Assembly: GCA_902777275.1 (NCBI GenBank)
Contig: CACYTI010000012.1
Location: forward strand, 1 to 64,000
Length of the DNA stretch: 64,000 nt
Source: an uncultured Ruminococcus sp.
GTDB lineage: Bacteria; Bacillota; Clostridia; Oscillospirales; Acutalibacteraceae
Direction of reading: 5' to 3'
Numbering within the stretch: position 1 is the stretch's first letter; every line of letters begins with the position of its first letter. The notes under the pieces were generated by a model. It made no database searches. It was not told where the DNA came from and worked only from the letters and a program-made list of their open reading frames with translations. A program made the translations under genes and the position numbers. Shown here piece by piece: positions 51,454-61,700 of the stretch.

Positions 51454-52524
51454 CTAATCAATTCTTTTGTCGCAGAACTCGCACATCTGCATTCCTAATT
51501 TTCTATAGCTCAGGTTCGGCAAATATGCCTCGCTCTGCGTGATACATTTTGGATTATCGCAGCGCCGCGTGCTCAGCTCTGCGTCGCGGGATTGCAGCAC
51601 AAAATCCTCGTCCTGAAGCAGCAGAAGGATAAGAGCCATTCTGCCGAACATTCCGTACTGTGCCTGCTTGAAATACAGCGCGCGGGGGTCGTCGTCGATG
51701 TCAACGGTTATTTCGTTGACGCGGGGGAGCGGGTGAAGGATTATCATATCCCTGCCTGCGCGGTCAAGCTTTTCGCGGTCGAGCACGAAAACATTCTTTT
51801 GCGCCTGATATTCCTCTTCGCTTTTGAAGCGCTCGCGCTGAATACGCGTCATGTAAAGAACGTCAAGGTCATGCAGTGCGTCGGCGAGATTGTGTGATAT
51901 CTCATAGGGACATCCGTTCTTTTCGAGAATGTCGATGATGTACAGCGGCACGCCGAGCTCGGGAGTTGAAATAAGTACAAATGAATTGCCCTCGTATTTT
52001 GCGAGTGTTTTGATCAGAGAGTGCACGGTTCTGCCGTTGAGCAGGTCGCCGCATACGCCGATTTTAAGATGGTCCAGCCTGCCCTTTTCGCAGCTGAGCG
52101 TCACAATGTCGGTCAGCGTTTGGGTGGGGTGCAGGTGACCGCCGTCGCCGCAGTTTATCAGCGGGACCTCCGAATAGAGAGAAGCCGCCATAGCCGTTCC
52201 CTCGGTCGGGTGCCTTATAGCTATAATATCGGCGTAGCCGCTTATAACCGAGATAGTGTCCTTTAGGTTCTCGCCCTTTGAGACAGATGAATTCATCGGG
52301 TTGTCAAAGCCTATCGTGCGTCCGCCGAGCTTTAGCATTGCAGTTTGAAAGGACATCTGCGTGCGCGTGCTCGGCTCATAAAACAGAGTCGCAAGTATCT
52401 TGCCGTCACAGGCGTGGCGGTAATCCGCGGGACTTTGCATTATTTTGCGCGCTCTTTTAACGATTTTGGCGATTTGATCAACGCTCATCACGTCCAAATC
52501 AATCAAATTTTTATTGGTCATCAT
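51454..52524 (-). CDS. pyrB: Aspartate carbamoyltransferase with PyrI-like zinc tail
   Basis: Makes carbamoyl-aspartate in pyrimidine synthesis. Residues 1-305 are a catalytic chain with FYEPSTRTQMSFQ (carbamoyl phosphate loop), HPTQTLTDI and HPLPRVNEI. The C-terminal 50 residues add CDNPKC, 20 residues, then CEFC: the C-X4-C...C-X2-C zinc pattern of the PyrI regulatory chain, without the nucleotide-binding PyrI domain. This fused tail could stabilise the holoenzyme without allosteric control. AAGG stands 7 bases before the ATG. No other pyr genes are adjacent. Confidence 0.93.
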   Translation of the reverse strand: MMTNKNLIDLDVMSVDQIAKIVKRARKIMQSPADYRHACDGKILATLFYEPSTRTQMSFQTAMLKLGGRTIGFDNPMNSSVSKGENLKDTISVISGYADIIAIRHPTEGTAMAASLYSEVPLINCGDGGHLHPTQTLTDIVTLSCEKGRLDHLKIGVCGDLLNGRTVHSLIKTLAKYEGNSFVLISTPELGVPLYIIDILEKNGCPYEISHNLADALHDLDVLYMTRIQRERFKSEEEYQAQKNVFVLDREKLDRAGRDMIILHPLPRVNEITVDIDDDPRALYFKQAQYGMFGRMALILLLLQDEDFVLQSRDAELSTRRCDNPKCITQSEAYLPNLSYRKLGMQMCEFCDKRID

Positions 52525-52636
52525 ACCACTGCCTTATTTTAAAATGTTTGAAAGGTGAATTTTCAGTTTAATTGTACCAAATAGTGCACGAAATTTATTT
52601 CGATAAAAGAATATTGATAAATAAATGTTATAAAAA

Positions 52637-52650
52637 AAGCGCCGGTGGGC
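52637..52650. repeat. Short palindromic repeat, family 2
   Basis: GCGCCGGTGGGCGC with an A-rich left side and CTCTC on the right. The same 14-mer recurs at 58427-58440 directly after a stop codon, and a weaker form lies at 32613-32640. Confidence 0.6.
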
Positions 52651-52683
52651 GCTCTCTCATGCCTTATATAAATATAAAATAAA

Positions 52684-52717
52684 CAAAAAAGAGACCGGCA
52701 AAAACGCCGATCCCTTT
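52684..52717 (-). terminator. Terminator of the dockerin peptidase gene
   Basis: On the minus strand AAAGGGATCGGC pairs with GCCGGTCTCTTT, followed by TTT. Confidence 0.75.
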
Positions 52718-52732
52718 CAGGTTTTTGTTTTT

Positions 52733-55171
52733 TTAGATTCTTGTAACGCGGTGCAGCCACGCAATTTCCGTTTTTATGTTGTTGACGGGTGCGGAAGCGT
52801 CACCGGTGGGCTGCTCCGTCGATGACTCTTCGGGTGAAGTTTCTTCGGGTACGACCGGATAAACGTCGTCGATCGTGAAGGTCTTGCCGATAGGGATGTC
52901 GGGATCGAGCGAAAGCTCGGCTAAGTAGCGCTGAATGATCGTTGCGTCCTTGATAGTGATGATCCCGTTGCCGTCCGTGTCTGCTGCCTTGAGGAACAGC
53001 GCGTCATCTTCGTAATCGTCGGGTCTGTGAACAGTGAACTCGGCGATAATGCGCTGCAGGTTTGTGACGTCGCTTATTGTGATATATCCGTCGGCGTCAA
53101 TGTCTCCGCAGAGATAGGTTTTAGCCGGCTCTGTGGGAGAAGTCGGTTCCGAGGTGGGCTGCTCTGTGGGAGAAGTCGGTTCCGAGGTGGGCTGCTCTGT
53201 GGGAGAAGTCGGTTCGGAGGTAGGCTGCTCTGTGGGAGAAGTCGGCTCGGAGGTGGGCTGCTCTGTGGGAGAAGTCGGCTCGGAGGTGGGCTGCTCGGTT
53301 GGAGAAGTCGGCTCGGAGGTGGGCTGCTCTGTGGGAGAGGTCGAGGTGGGCTGCTCTGTGGGAGAGGTCGGTTCCGAGGTGGGCTGCTCTGTGGGAGAAG
53401 TCGGCTCCGAGGTAGGCTGCTCTGTGGGAGAGGTCGGCGCGTCGGTCGGTGTCTCCTCAGCGGGCTTGTTGAATACGTAGGAGAGCCCGTCGTTTGACGC
53501 GCGGAATACGATAGCCTGACCGCCGTCAACCGCAAGAGCGCTGTTTGTGGTTTCAAAGGTGTATACAAGGTTGCTTATCTCATATCCTTTTCCCGTGAGC
53601 GTCTGAACAGCGTAATATTTGCCGATCAAAAGCGGGTCGATGTGCGAGTTGAAATAATCTGCCTGCGTTTCGGGATCATTGAAAGCCTCAACTGAGGGGA
53701 TCTCGCCTTTTCTGAGCCAGCCGATTCCGGAGGAATTTGTTATAACCTGACCGCAGAAGGAGGAGGTTTGCTTGGAGCGTTCATCGCTTCCGGCAGGGGC
53801 TGCCGCTGCGCTTGCGGCGTCCTCATAGCTTGAGTAGATCGAGAATCTTGAGCCCATAAGCGAGTAGTTGGGATTTCCGTCGGTCAGAGCCTTGTCCGTC
53901 GAGGCGACCTGAACGCGCAATGCAGCGCCGTAGGACCGGTTATAGGTGTTTACTACATAGTAGCGCAAGCCGCTCTTGCTGCGTACTAAATTGTAGTCCG
54001 ACCAGAAGCTGCTTGAGCTGTCGCGCGCGTCGATCAGGGGATATACGGTTTTATCCGTAATATAATTATTGCCTGCGCCGAGCTGAACGGCGTAGTACTG
54101 AATGGTTGCGTCAAGCACCTGCGTGCTGCGCTTGAAGTATTCGTGGTTTCCTCCGCTGTTTACAAGCTCGGAATAAGAGGGAACGGTTCCCGTTCTCAGC
54201 ATTCCGAAGCCGTTGTTGTCGAGCGCGATCGTGCCGATGCTTTTGCTCCAGGAGGCTTTGTCACCGTGATTCTCCGAGGCGTTTTGCGCGTCGGTGTAGG
54301 ACGTGAATACGCAGAATTTTGTTCCTAAAAGCGAATAATTGCCGTTGCCCGCGACAGACGGGTTCTCGGGTATTGTTTTGATAGCGAGCTTTGCGATTTT
54401 CGGGGGGCGCGAGGGGTTGTAAGCCTTTAGTACAAAGAGCTGTGTAGCGTCGCCACATGATTCGATTTCGGAAATGCGGTTTACTGAATCCAAGCCCTGC
54501 TGGGCGCCCGAATGCCAGAATTTGTTGTCGTGAGAGTTGTCGCCGTAGAAGATACCGCAGTGCCAGTCCTCGGTGCCGTTCATCCAGATGATGTCGCCCT
54601 TTTCTAGGACTCCCGATTCAACCGCGTCGTAAATGCAGTTTTCACCGGAAAAATAATAGCGGTAAATGTCGTTTTCCTGCCAGTAGATGACGTGACCGTC
54701 CGTAACAGGCAGCGCGTCAAGCTTTGACTGCGGAGCGCCGCAGGTTTCTCCCGAGCGCACAAGTACGTTCCACAAAAAGCCGGTGCAGTTCATCGCGTGG
54801 CCGTTATAGGGAGCGTATGAAGGCGGGACGTCGCCCTCTGAGTATTCTTCGCCGTTGGGCGTGCGGTAGTCGTCGGTTTCAAACGGCGTGTCGGGGAAAT
54901 AGCCGGCATAGGGGGTGCCGAGGTAGTAGTCGGGAAATTCGCCCCTGTCGTCGTGATCCTCAAGCCACTTCATGTAAGCGGCGTAAGTAATTCCGGCAGA
55001 CTCCAAAAGTGTTTGCGAGCCGAAGGTTTCATGATCGCCCGTAGATGAATCCTCCGTGACCTCAGCCGCTTTTGCGGGCGCTGCGCTCATTCCGCCGATT
55101 ATCGTCATGCTGAAAAGGGTCAGCGCGGCAAGCATAAGAGCGGTGGCTTTATTGGCTATGTGCCGTATCAT
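52733..55171 (-). CDS. Secreted dockerin protein with NlpC/P60-like cysteine peptidase domain
   Basis: An 812-residue exported protein. Signal peptide (about 1-36), then a papain-like/NlpC domain at about 55-230 with candidate catalytic Cys129 (NGHAMNCTGFLW), His204 (EDWHCGIFYGD) and a later polar residue. Two similar beta-rich regions (about 255-375 and 405-565), each opening NYSLLG or NYSLMG, look like SpaA/Cna-B folds. A linker of ten TSPTEQPT-type repeats follows, then a type I dockerin (GDIDADGYITISDVTNLQR, DTDGNGIITIKDATIIQRY) and a Pro/Glu tail. It would join the starch complex but is not a glycosidase; its target may be wall peptides or proteins. Confidence 0.85.
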   Translation of the reverse strand: MIRHIANKATALMLAALTLFSMTIIGGMSAAPAKAAEVTEDSSTGDHETFGSQTLLESAGITYAAYMKWLEDHDDRGEFPDYYLGTPYAGYFPDTPFETDDYRTPNGEEYSEGDVPPSYAPYNGHAMNCTGFLWNVLVRSGETCGAPQSKLDALPVTDGHVIYWQENDIYRYYFSGENCIYDAVESGVLEKGDIIWMNGTEDWHCGIFYGDNSHDNKFWHSGAQQGLDSVNRISEIESCGDATQLFVLKAYNPSRPPKIAKLAIKTIPENPSVAGNGNYSLLGTKFCVFTSYTDAQNASENHGDKASWSKSIGTIALDNNGFGMLRTGTVPSYSELVNSGGNHEYFKRSTQVLDATIQYYAVQLGAGNNYITDKTVYPLIDARDSSSSFWSDYNLVRSKSGLRYYVVNTYNRSYGAALRVQVASTDKALTDGNPNYSLMGSRFSIYSSYEDAASAAAAPAGSDERSKQTSSFCGQVITNSSGIGWLRKGEIPSVEAFNDPETQADYFNSHIDPLLIGKYYAVQTLTGKGYEISNLVYTFETTNSALAVDGGQAIVFRASNDGLSYVFNKPAEETPTDAPTSPTEQPTSEPTSPTEQPTSEPTSPTEQPTSTSPTEQPTSEPTSPTEQPTSEPTSPTEQPTSEPTSPTEQPTSEPTSPTEQPTSEPTSPTEQPTSEPTSPTEPAKTYLCGDIDADGYITISDVTNLQRIIAEFTVHRPDDYEDDALFLKAADTDGNGIITIKDATIIQRYLAELSLDPDIPIGKTFTIDDVYPVVPEETSPEESSTEQPTGDASAPVNNIKTEIAWLHRVTRI
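53127..53437. repeat. 33-bp minisatellite in the dockerin protein linker
   Basis: Ten tandem copies of a 33-bp unit coding SEPTSPTEQPT on the minus strand. One internal copy lacks 6 bp (reading STSPTEQPT). Units differ by only a few synonymous bases, suggesting recent copying. Confidence 0.9.
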
Positions 55172-55563
55172 TTTTCTATCTTTCTCCTTCCGGGTTAGTA
55201 TATGAACCGCCGATCAGAGGTTCATTTTATATATAATACTATATATTTATTGATTTTTCAACACTCATTTGGAAAATTTTAAGTGAAAATGTCAATAATT
55301 AAGCCGTAATCGGGCGGCGCGCGTTCCGTCGGATTTTTGACCGGAGCCTTCCCGATAAAACGCTATGGTAAAATTGCACAAAAACCGAGCAAAACTTTCT
55401 ACAAATTGAATATCAAATAATCAAATTTAATTCTGTTTCGGAATTAAATATGCTTCTTGTTTATGATAAAATGAGATAATAAAATGAGTGTGAGTTGCGC
55501 GGTTTTCCGTGAGCGCGATTTCGGCTTGTTGAACGGAAAAATACTAAAACGGGGGGCAATGCT
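55172..55563. other. Divergent intergenic region
   Basis: 392 bp between the dockerin peptidase and pullulanase genes. It is AT-rich with TATAATACTATATAT near 55230 that may hold the left promoter, and TAAAAT at about 55466 before the pullulanase. No RNA gene or ORF is evident. Confidence 0.5.
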
Positions 55564-58422
55564 TTGCGTTTTAAATCAATTTTAACAGGAGTATTAGCGG
55601 TAATTATGGCTACAGGAAGTGTTTCAATGTCCGTTTCGGCGGATACCAAAAAAACAGATTATCAGGCGTACGCCAAAGAGCTGGACAAGTTTGCCTATTC
55701 GGGCAATGATCTGGGAGCGGTGTATTCCGAAAAATCAACCACCTTCAAGGTTTGGTCGCCAAAGGCTTCGGCGGTATCGGTTGACTTGTACGATAAAGGC
55801 AGCTCGGGAGAGGGCGGCAGCTCGATCCGCACTACCCATATGACGCTCGACAAAAAAACGGGCGTCTGGTCGGCAACGATCAACGGAAATCTTGCCGGCA
55901 AGTACTACGACTACGCCGTTACCCACGGCGATGATACAAAGCGCACCGCCGACATTTACGCCCGCGCCTGCGGAGTGAACGGCACGCGCAGCATGGTTGT
56001 GGATCTCAGCAAAACAAATCCCGACAACTGGGAAAAGGATTCTCACGTCATGGTAAACAATTCGACCGACGCCACGGTGTGGGAGACCTCTGTCGCGGAC
56101 TTTTCCTCATCGGAAACGAGCGGAGTAAGCGAGGAGCACCGCGGAAAGTTCTTAGCGTTCACCGAGAGCGGCACAACCGTCGGCGGAGTTCAGGACGGCT
56201 CGCCCACCTGCATTGATTATCTTAAAAAGTTAGGCGTAAAATACGTTCAGATCATGCCGATGTACGACTTCGGCTCGGTTGACGAGAGCAAGGACATTAT
56301 GAAGCAGTACAACTGGGGCTACGACCCTGTAAACTACAATGTCCCCGAAGGCTCCTATTCGACAAATCCCTACGACGGCGGCGTTCGTATCAAAGAGTGC
56401 AAGCAGATGATCCAGGCGCTCCACAACGCGGGTATCGGCGTTATTATGGACGTGGTTTACAATCACACCTACACGCCCGATTCGTGGTTCCAATACACCG
56501 TGCCCAACTATTATTACCGCATGAACGAGGACGGCACGTTCTCAAACGGCTCGGGCTGCTCAAACGACACGGCTTCCGAGCATTTGATGTTCAGAAAATA
56601 TATGATCGACTCCGTGACCTACTGGGCTAAGGAGTACCACATCGACGGCTTCCGCTTTGACCTTATGGGTCTGCACGACGTCACGACGATGAACGAGATC
56701 CGCGACGCGCTCGACGGGCTTTATGACGACGGAAGCGGCAAAAAGATAATTATGTACGGTGAGGCGTGGAATATGCCGACAAAGTGCGACGACGGCACCG
56801 TTATGGCTAACCAGACGAACCTTACCAAGATGAACGACCGCATAGGCGCGTTCGACGATACTGTCCGCGACGCGATAAAGGGCAGCACCGCGGGCGTTGA
56901 CAAGGGCTTTGTGCAGGAAGGAAGCGGCAGGGCAAACCTTAAAACAGGCTTTTTGGGTCAGTCCTCTCTCGGCTGGGCAAACGTTCCCACTCAGTGCGTG
57001 ACCTACGCCTCCTGTCACGATAACCTCTGCCTGTACGACAAGCTTGTCGATTCGGTTTACGGAAACAGCGAGTACCGCGTGCGCCATGAGGATCTGGTCG
57101 CGATGAACAAGCTTTCCGCCGCTATCGTGATGACCTCTCAGGGAATCCCGTTCTTCTTCAGCGGCGAGGAGTTCGCCCGCAGCAAGGACGGCGATGAAAA
57201 CTCGTTCTCGTCCTCTCGCGAAGAAAATATGATCGACTGGAAAAATGTCGATATTTACAGCGACATAGTTGAGTATTACCGCGGCTTGATGAAGATCCGC
57301 GACGCTTTCCCGGCGTTCCGCGACTGCACCGCCCACACAGCCAACAGCATCGTTGCAATGGACGATATGCCCAAGGGCGTTTCGGGCTTCTATATCCCCA
57401 ACACCGAGCAGGGCAAGTGGAACAAGGTTTGCGTTGTGTTCAACGGCACTGATGAGGAGAAGAACATAAAAATCGAAGGCGAGTGGATAAAGCTTGCCGA
57501 TGAAAATGTTGCGGGACTGAATAATCTGGGCACCTGCTCGGGCAGCGTAAAGGTCAAGGCTCATTCGGCGGTTATTTTAGCCGACAAAAAGGGCTATGAA
57601 AGCGCGGGTATCTCGGATTACGAGGGAGCGCTGGTAATAAATTACTTTGACGCCGACTCAAAGGAAAAAATCAAAACTCAGGTCGTTACCGACGAGCTGG
57701 GCAGCGTGTTCGATATTGATAAAATCTCGGGCAAAAACAATTACGATGTCAAAAGCGTAAAGGGCGACTCGCGGGGCAGGTTCGAAGAAACGGTCAAGAC
57801 GGTGGACGTGTATGTAAAGGAATATACGGGAAAAATGGCAAACGTCACCATTAAATTTGTTGACGACATCAACGGCTCCGAGCTTGCCGACGCTTATGTT
57901 ATCCGCAACCGTGTGGGTCAAAAGTATTATACGCCCGAGCTGCCCGAAATTGAAAACTATTGCTTAGTGCTTGACGCGCTCCCCGATAACGGCGCGGGAG
58001 TGTTTTCCGACCACGACATCACCGTAAACTATAAATATACGCGCGTCACCGACGACGCGGACAAGAGCATTTGCCGGGTGAACGTTGTTTATATGGACGA
58101 CGAAGGCAAGGTCATCGAAACCAAAACCCTGACGGGCAAGCAGGGGGAGAACTACGACGTTCAGCAGAACGAGTACGAGGATATGACGCTTATCGACGCT
58201 CCCGAGGAGGTTTCAGGCAAATTCAAGCCGGGCGAGATCAATGTTATCCTCAACTACCTCAACGAGCCCGATCCGCTCAAGCAGGTCGCAGTTTTCGTTT
58301 ACATAGGCGTCGGTGTTATCCTCAGCGCCTGCATAGCTTCACTGATCATATCGCGCGTAAGGCGCAAAAAGAAGCTAAAGGCGGTCATGGACATTACCGA
58401 GGACCTGGAGCCGGAGGAATAA
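55564..58422 (+). CDS. Membrane-anchored type I pullulanase (GH13) with MucBP repeats
   Basis: Cuts alpha-1,6 branch bonds of amylopectin and pullulan at the cell surface. The 952-residue chain has a signal peptide (1-26), a CBM48-like N-domain (GNDLGAVYSEKSTTFKVWSP), the type I pullulanase signature YNWGYDP and the GH13 triad D366 (GFRFDLMG), E400 (MYGEAWN) and D486 (SCHDN). Three MucBP-like repeats (about 685-900) and one C-terminal helix with a basic tail (RVRRKKKLK) follow. The start is TTG at 55564 behind GGGGGG, supported by the signal peptide. It has no dockerin. Confidence 0.94.
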   Translation: MRFKSILTGVLAVIMATGSVSMSVSADTKKTDYQAYAKELDKFAYSGNDLGAVYSEKSTTFKVWSPKASAVSVDLYDKGSSGEGGSSIRTTHMTLDKKTGVWSATINGNLAGKYYDYAVTHGDDTKRTADIYARACGVNGTRSMVVDLSKTNPDNWEKDSHVMVNNSTDATVWETSVADFSSSETSGVSEEHRGKFLAFTESGTTVGGVQDGSPTCIDYLKKLGVKYVQIMPMYDFGSVDESKDIMKQYNWGYDPVNYNVPEGSYSTNPYDGGVRIKECKQMIQALHNAGIGVIMDVVYNHTYTPDSWFQYTVPNYYYRMNEDGTFSNGSGCSNDTASEHLMFRKYMIDSVTYWAKEYHIDGFRFDLMGLHDVTTMNEIRDALDGLYDDGSGKKIIMYGEAWNMPTKCDDGTVMANQTNLTKMNDRIGAFDDTVRDAIKGSTAGVDKGFVQEGSGRANLKTGFLGQSSLGWANVPTQCVTYASCHDNLCLYDKLVDSVYGNSEYRVRHEDLVAMNKLSAAIVMTSQGIPFFFSGEEFARSKDGDENSFSSSREENMIDWKNVDIYSDIVEYYRGLMKIRDAFPAFRDCTAHTANSIVAMDDMPKGVSGFYIPNTEQGKWNKVCVVFNGTDEEKNIKIEGEWIKLADENVAGLNNLGTCSGSVKVKAHSAVILADKKGYESAGISDYEGALVINYFDADSKEKIKTQVVTDELGSVFDIDKISGKNNYDVKSVKGDSRGRFEETVKTVDVYVKEYTGKMANVTIKFVDDINGSELADAYVIRNRVGQKYYTPELPEIENYCLVLDALPDNGAGVFSDHDITVNYKYTRVTDDADKSICRVNVVYMDDEGKVIETKTLTGKQGENYDVQQNEYEDMTLIDAPEEVSGKFKPGEINVILNYLNEPDPLKQVAVFVYIGVGVILSACIASLIISRVRRKKKLKAVMDITEDLEPEE

Positions 58423-58787
58423 TAAAGCGCCGGTGGGCGCATTCTCCCGCCTTTTGAAAATAAGCATCTGGACGGCACTTTCATCAACGGCGGGATGGAG
58501 AAATTTCCTATAAAGTAAAAACAGGAGCGCAGCGGCAACAAAAATTGTCCATTGTCCACTGTCAATTGTCAATTTAACTCCGCTCTGAAAATTTTTTAGT
58601 CAAGTAATTTAATACCGCTTTTCCGATTTGAAGCACTGTTAAAGCCGTCGGGCGTTTCGGCGCGGCGCGTGTGTTTGATAAAATTCAGATAAAACAATAG
58701 TAAAATACCGTGCCTTGTCCGGAACGTCTAACAGTTTCGGCGGGCTTCGGCGGAGAACCGGTATCATTATATCAAGGAGGAATTTCC
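58423..58787. other. Intergenic region between the two pullulanase genes
   Basis: Holds a family 2 repeat (GCGCCGGTGGGCGC, 58427-58440) right behind the first pullulanase. A short AT-rich set of near repeats follows at 58540-58572 (TTGTCCATTGTCCAC and TGTCAATTGTCAATT). Weak promoter boxes lie before the second pullulanase (TTGATA about 58675). No gene is seen. Confidence 0.55.
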
Positions 58788-61700
58788 ATGAGAACATCTA
58801 TGAAAATCGTTTCTTCTGTTCTTGCGGTGTGTATGCTTGCGTCATCAAGCGTGCTTGCAGGCTTTGCGGCTGAATCCGACAGCGCCGTCGGCGCTAATGT
58901 CGACAGAAACGTAGCTGCCTGTGAAGCTATCGACAAAGATTACGCATACACCGGCAACGACCTCGGCGCGACCTACTCACCCGAGAAGACCGTGTTCAAG
59001 GTTTGGTCGCCTACCGCTACGGAAGTAACACTCAACCGCTATGCCACCGGCTCCGATTCGGAGGAAGGCGCCGCCAAGCTCGGCACCGTCGCCATGGAGA
59101 AGCTGATGGACGGCAGCAAGTGGACAGGCGTTTGGACTGCCACCGTTACCGGTGACATCGTAAACACCTACTACACCTACACAATCAAGTCGGCACATCC
59201 CGTGAGCGGAGAAATGCAGACCGCAGAGACCCAGGACGTTTATTCCGTTGCTACAGGCGTAAACGGCAAGCGTTCAATGGTTTGCGATCTTGACAGCACC
59301 GACCCCGAGGGCTGGGCGAGCGACAAACACGTTCTGCTCGACAGCCAGAGCGATTCAACCGTTTGGGAGGTTCACGTTAAAGACCTGTCCTGGGACGCAA
59401 GCTCAGGCGTAAGCGACGCGAACCGCGGCAAGTTCCTTGCCTTTACCGAAACCGGAACGACTCTCAACGGCGAGGGCAGCTTCCCGACAATGGTTGACTA
59501 TCTCAAAGAGTTAGGCGTCACCACCGTTCAAATCAACCCGTTCTATGATTTCCAGTCGGTTGACGAAGCGGGCGCTCCCGACCAGTTCAACTGGGGCTAT
59601 GACCCGCAGAACTACAACGTTCCCGAGGGCTCATATTCAACCAACCCCTATGACGGCAACGTGAGGATCAAAGAGTGCAAGCAGATGATCCAGGCTTTGC
59701 ACAACGCGGGAATCTCCGTAGTTATGGACGTTGTTTACAACCATACCTACTCCAACCACAAGGATTATTCCTGCTTCCAGGGTACTGTACCCGATTACTA
59801 TTTCAGAAAATATTATGACGAAGAATCCGGTCAGGACTTCTTCTCCAACGGCTCAGGCTGCGGCAACGACGTGGCTTCCGAGCGCGCAATGGTCAACTAC
59901 TACGTAGCTCAGTCCTGTATGTACTGGGTAAACGAGTACCATGTTGACGGCTTCCGCTTTGACCTTATGGGTCTTATGGACGTAGAGCTGATGAACAAGA
60001 TCCGCACTCAGATGGACGAGGTCGATCCCCGACTCACTATTTGGGGCGAGGGCTGGGATCTCTCTACCCGCAGCGCGACCTACAACTTTGAGGGCAAGCG
60101 CAACTACATGGCTACCCAGAAGAACGCCGCCAAGCTTGACAGCAGAGTCGGTCTTTTCAACGACTCTGTCCGCGACGGCATGAAGGGTTCTGTTTTCCAT
60201 GCTGACGAAAAGGGCTTTATCACAGGCGTAGCCGACAGCGCAAAGGCTGTTAAGGCGGGCGTTTTCGGAAACAGCAACTCATCCTATAAATCAGGCTGGC
60301 TTGCAAGAGGACCCGAGCAGTGCGTAAACTATGCCGCCTGCCACGACAACGCCACCTTGTGGGACCGCATAGCCGATTCCTATACTCACGTTGGCATTAA
60401 GCAGGGCGATCCCGCTTACGCCGAGAGAAATGAGGACGCGCTCAAGGCAAACCGCCTTGCCGCCGCCATCATCTACACCTCTCAGGGTATTCCGTTTATC
60501 CTTGCGGGCGAAGAGTTCGCGCGCACCAAGTACGGCAACGAGAACAGCTACAACGCTCCCGCCGACCTCAACAAGCTCACTTGGGGCAGCTCTGTTGACT
60601 ATGCGGATCTGGTTGCCTACTACAAGGGTCTGATGAACATCAGAAAGGCGTTCTCGCCTCTCACCGCTCCCGATAAGTCCTATCAGAGCAGCATTAAGTT
60701 CGCGGGCGCTTTCAACGACTCCACAACCCTTATTTACTTCACTATCACCAACGATCAGCCCGGCGAATGGAACAAGATGGCTGTTGTTTACAACGCCTCT
60801 CCCAGACAGCAGACAACTCTGCTCAACGATACCACCGTCGGCACCGATTACGAGTGGGTCATCCTCGCCAAGGGCGACCAGGCAGGCTTGACTCCTCTCG
60901 GAACCGCAACAGGCAAGAAGATCAGCGTTCCCGCCAACTCCGCTCTTATCGCTGTTGACAAGGCAGGCTACGAGGCAGCCGGCATCACCGACGAGAACAT
61001 GGGCGTTGTTGAAGTCAACTTTGTTGACCAGAAGGGCAAGAAGCTCGACGGCGTTGATCCTATCCACCTTACCGGCAAGGTAGGCACTGCTTACAAGACC
61101 GTTCCCTCCGCAGCCGTATCCGAGGCTTACATCTTCGACAGAATCGAAGGCAACGAGACCGGAACCTTCACTGCCGCAAAGCAGACCGTTACTTATGTAT
61201 ACCGCGACGCCGCCAAGGTTACCGTTAACTATGTAAACGAGCAGGGCGAGACCCTCGCTCCCTCCGTAGTTCTTTACGGCGAGCCCGGCGCAGACTACAC
61301 CGCTCCCGACTGCGACACCATTCCCGAGAGATATATCTTCAAGGAGATCCAGGGCAGCAAGACCGGCAAATTCACCGTTGAAGAGCAGGTTGTCAACTTT
61401 GTTTACAAGGACGCCATGGTCGTAGAGGTCAAGTATGTCTACACCGACGGCACAGAGCTTGCTCCCTCAGTTACCCTTTACGGCGAGCCCAATGCTCCTT
61501 ACACCGCTCCCGAGTCCGACGCTATTCCCGAGATCTATATGTTCAAGGAAATGGACGGCGAAAAGGAAGGCACATTCGGCACCGAGCCCAAGACCGTTAA
61601 ATTCATCTACACCGACTATGTTCCGGAGTCTATCCGTCAGTACGGCGATGTCAACAACGACGGCGCTATCACTATCGACGATGTTTCCGCGCTGCAGCGC

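Noticed and set aside
53127..53437. CRISPR-like array
   Set aside because: The 33-bp units are contiguous with no unique spacers and code for a regular SEPTSPTEQPT linker of a secreted protein.
53133..53480. Plus-strand open frames across the minisatellite
   Set aside because: A 33-bp repeat without stops stays open in several frames by arithmetic; there is no start site and the minus-strand gene is certain.
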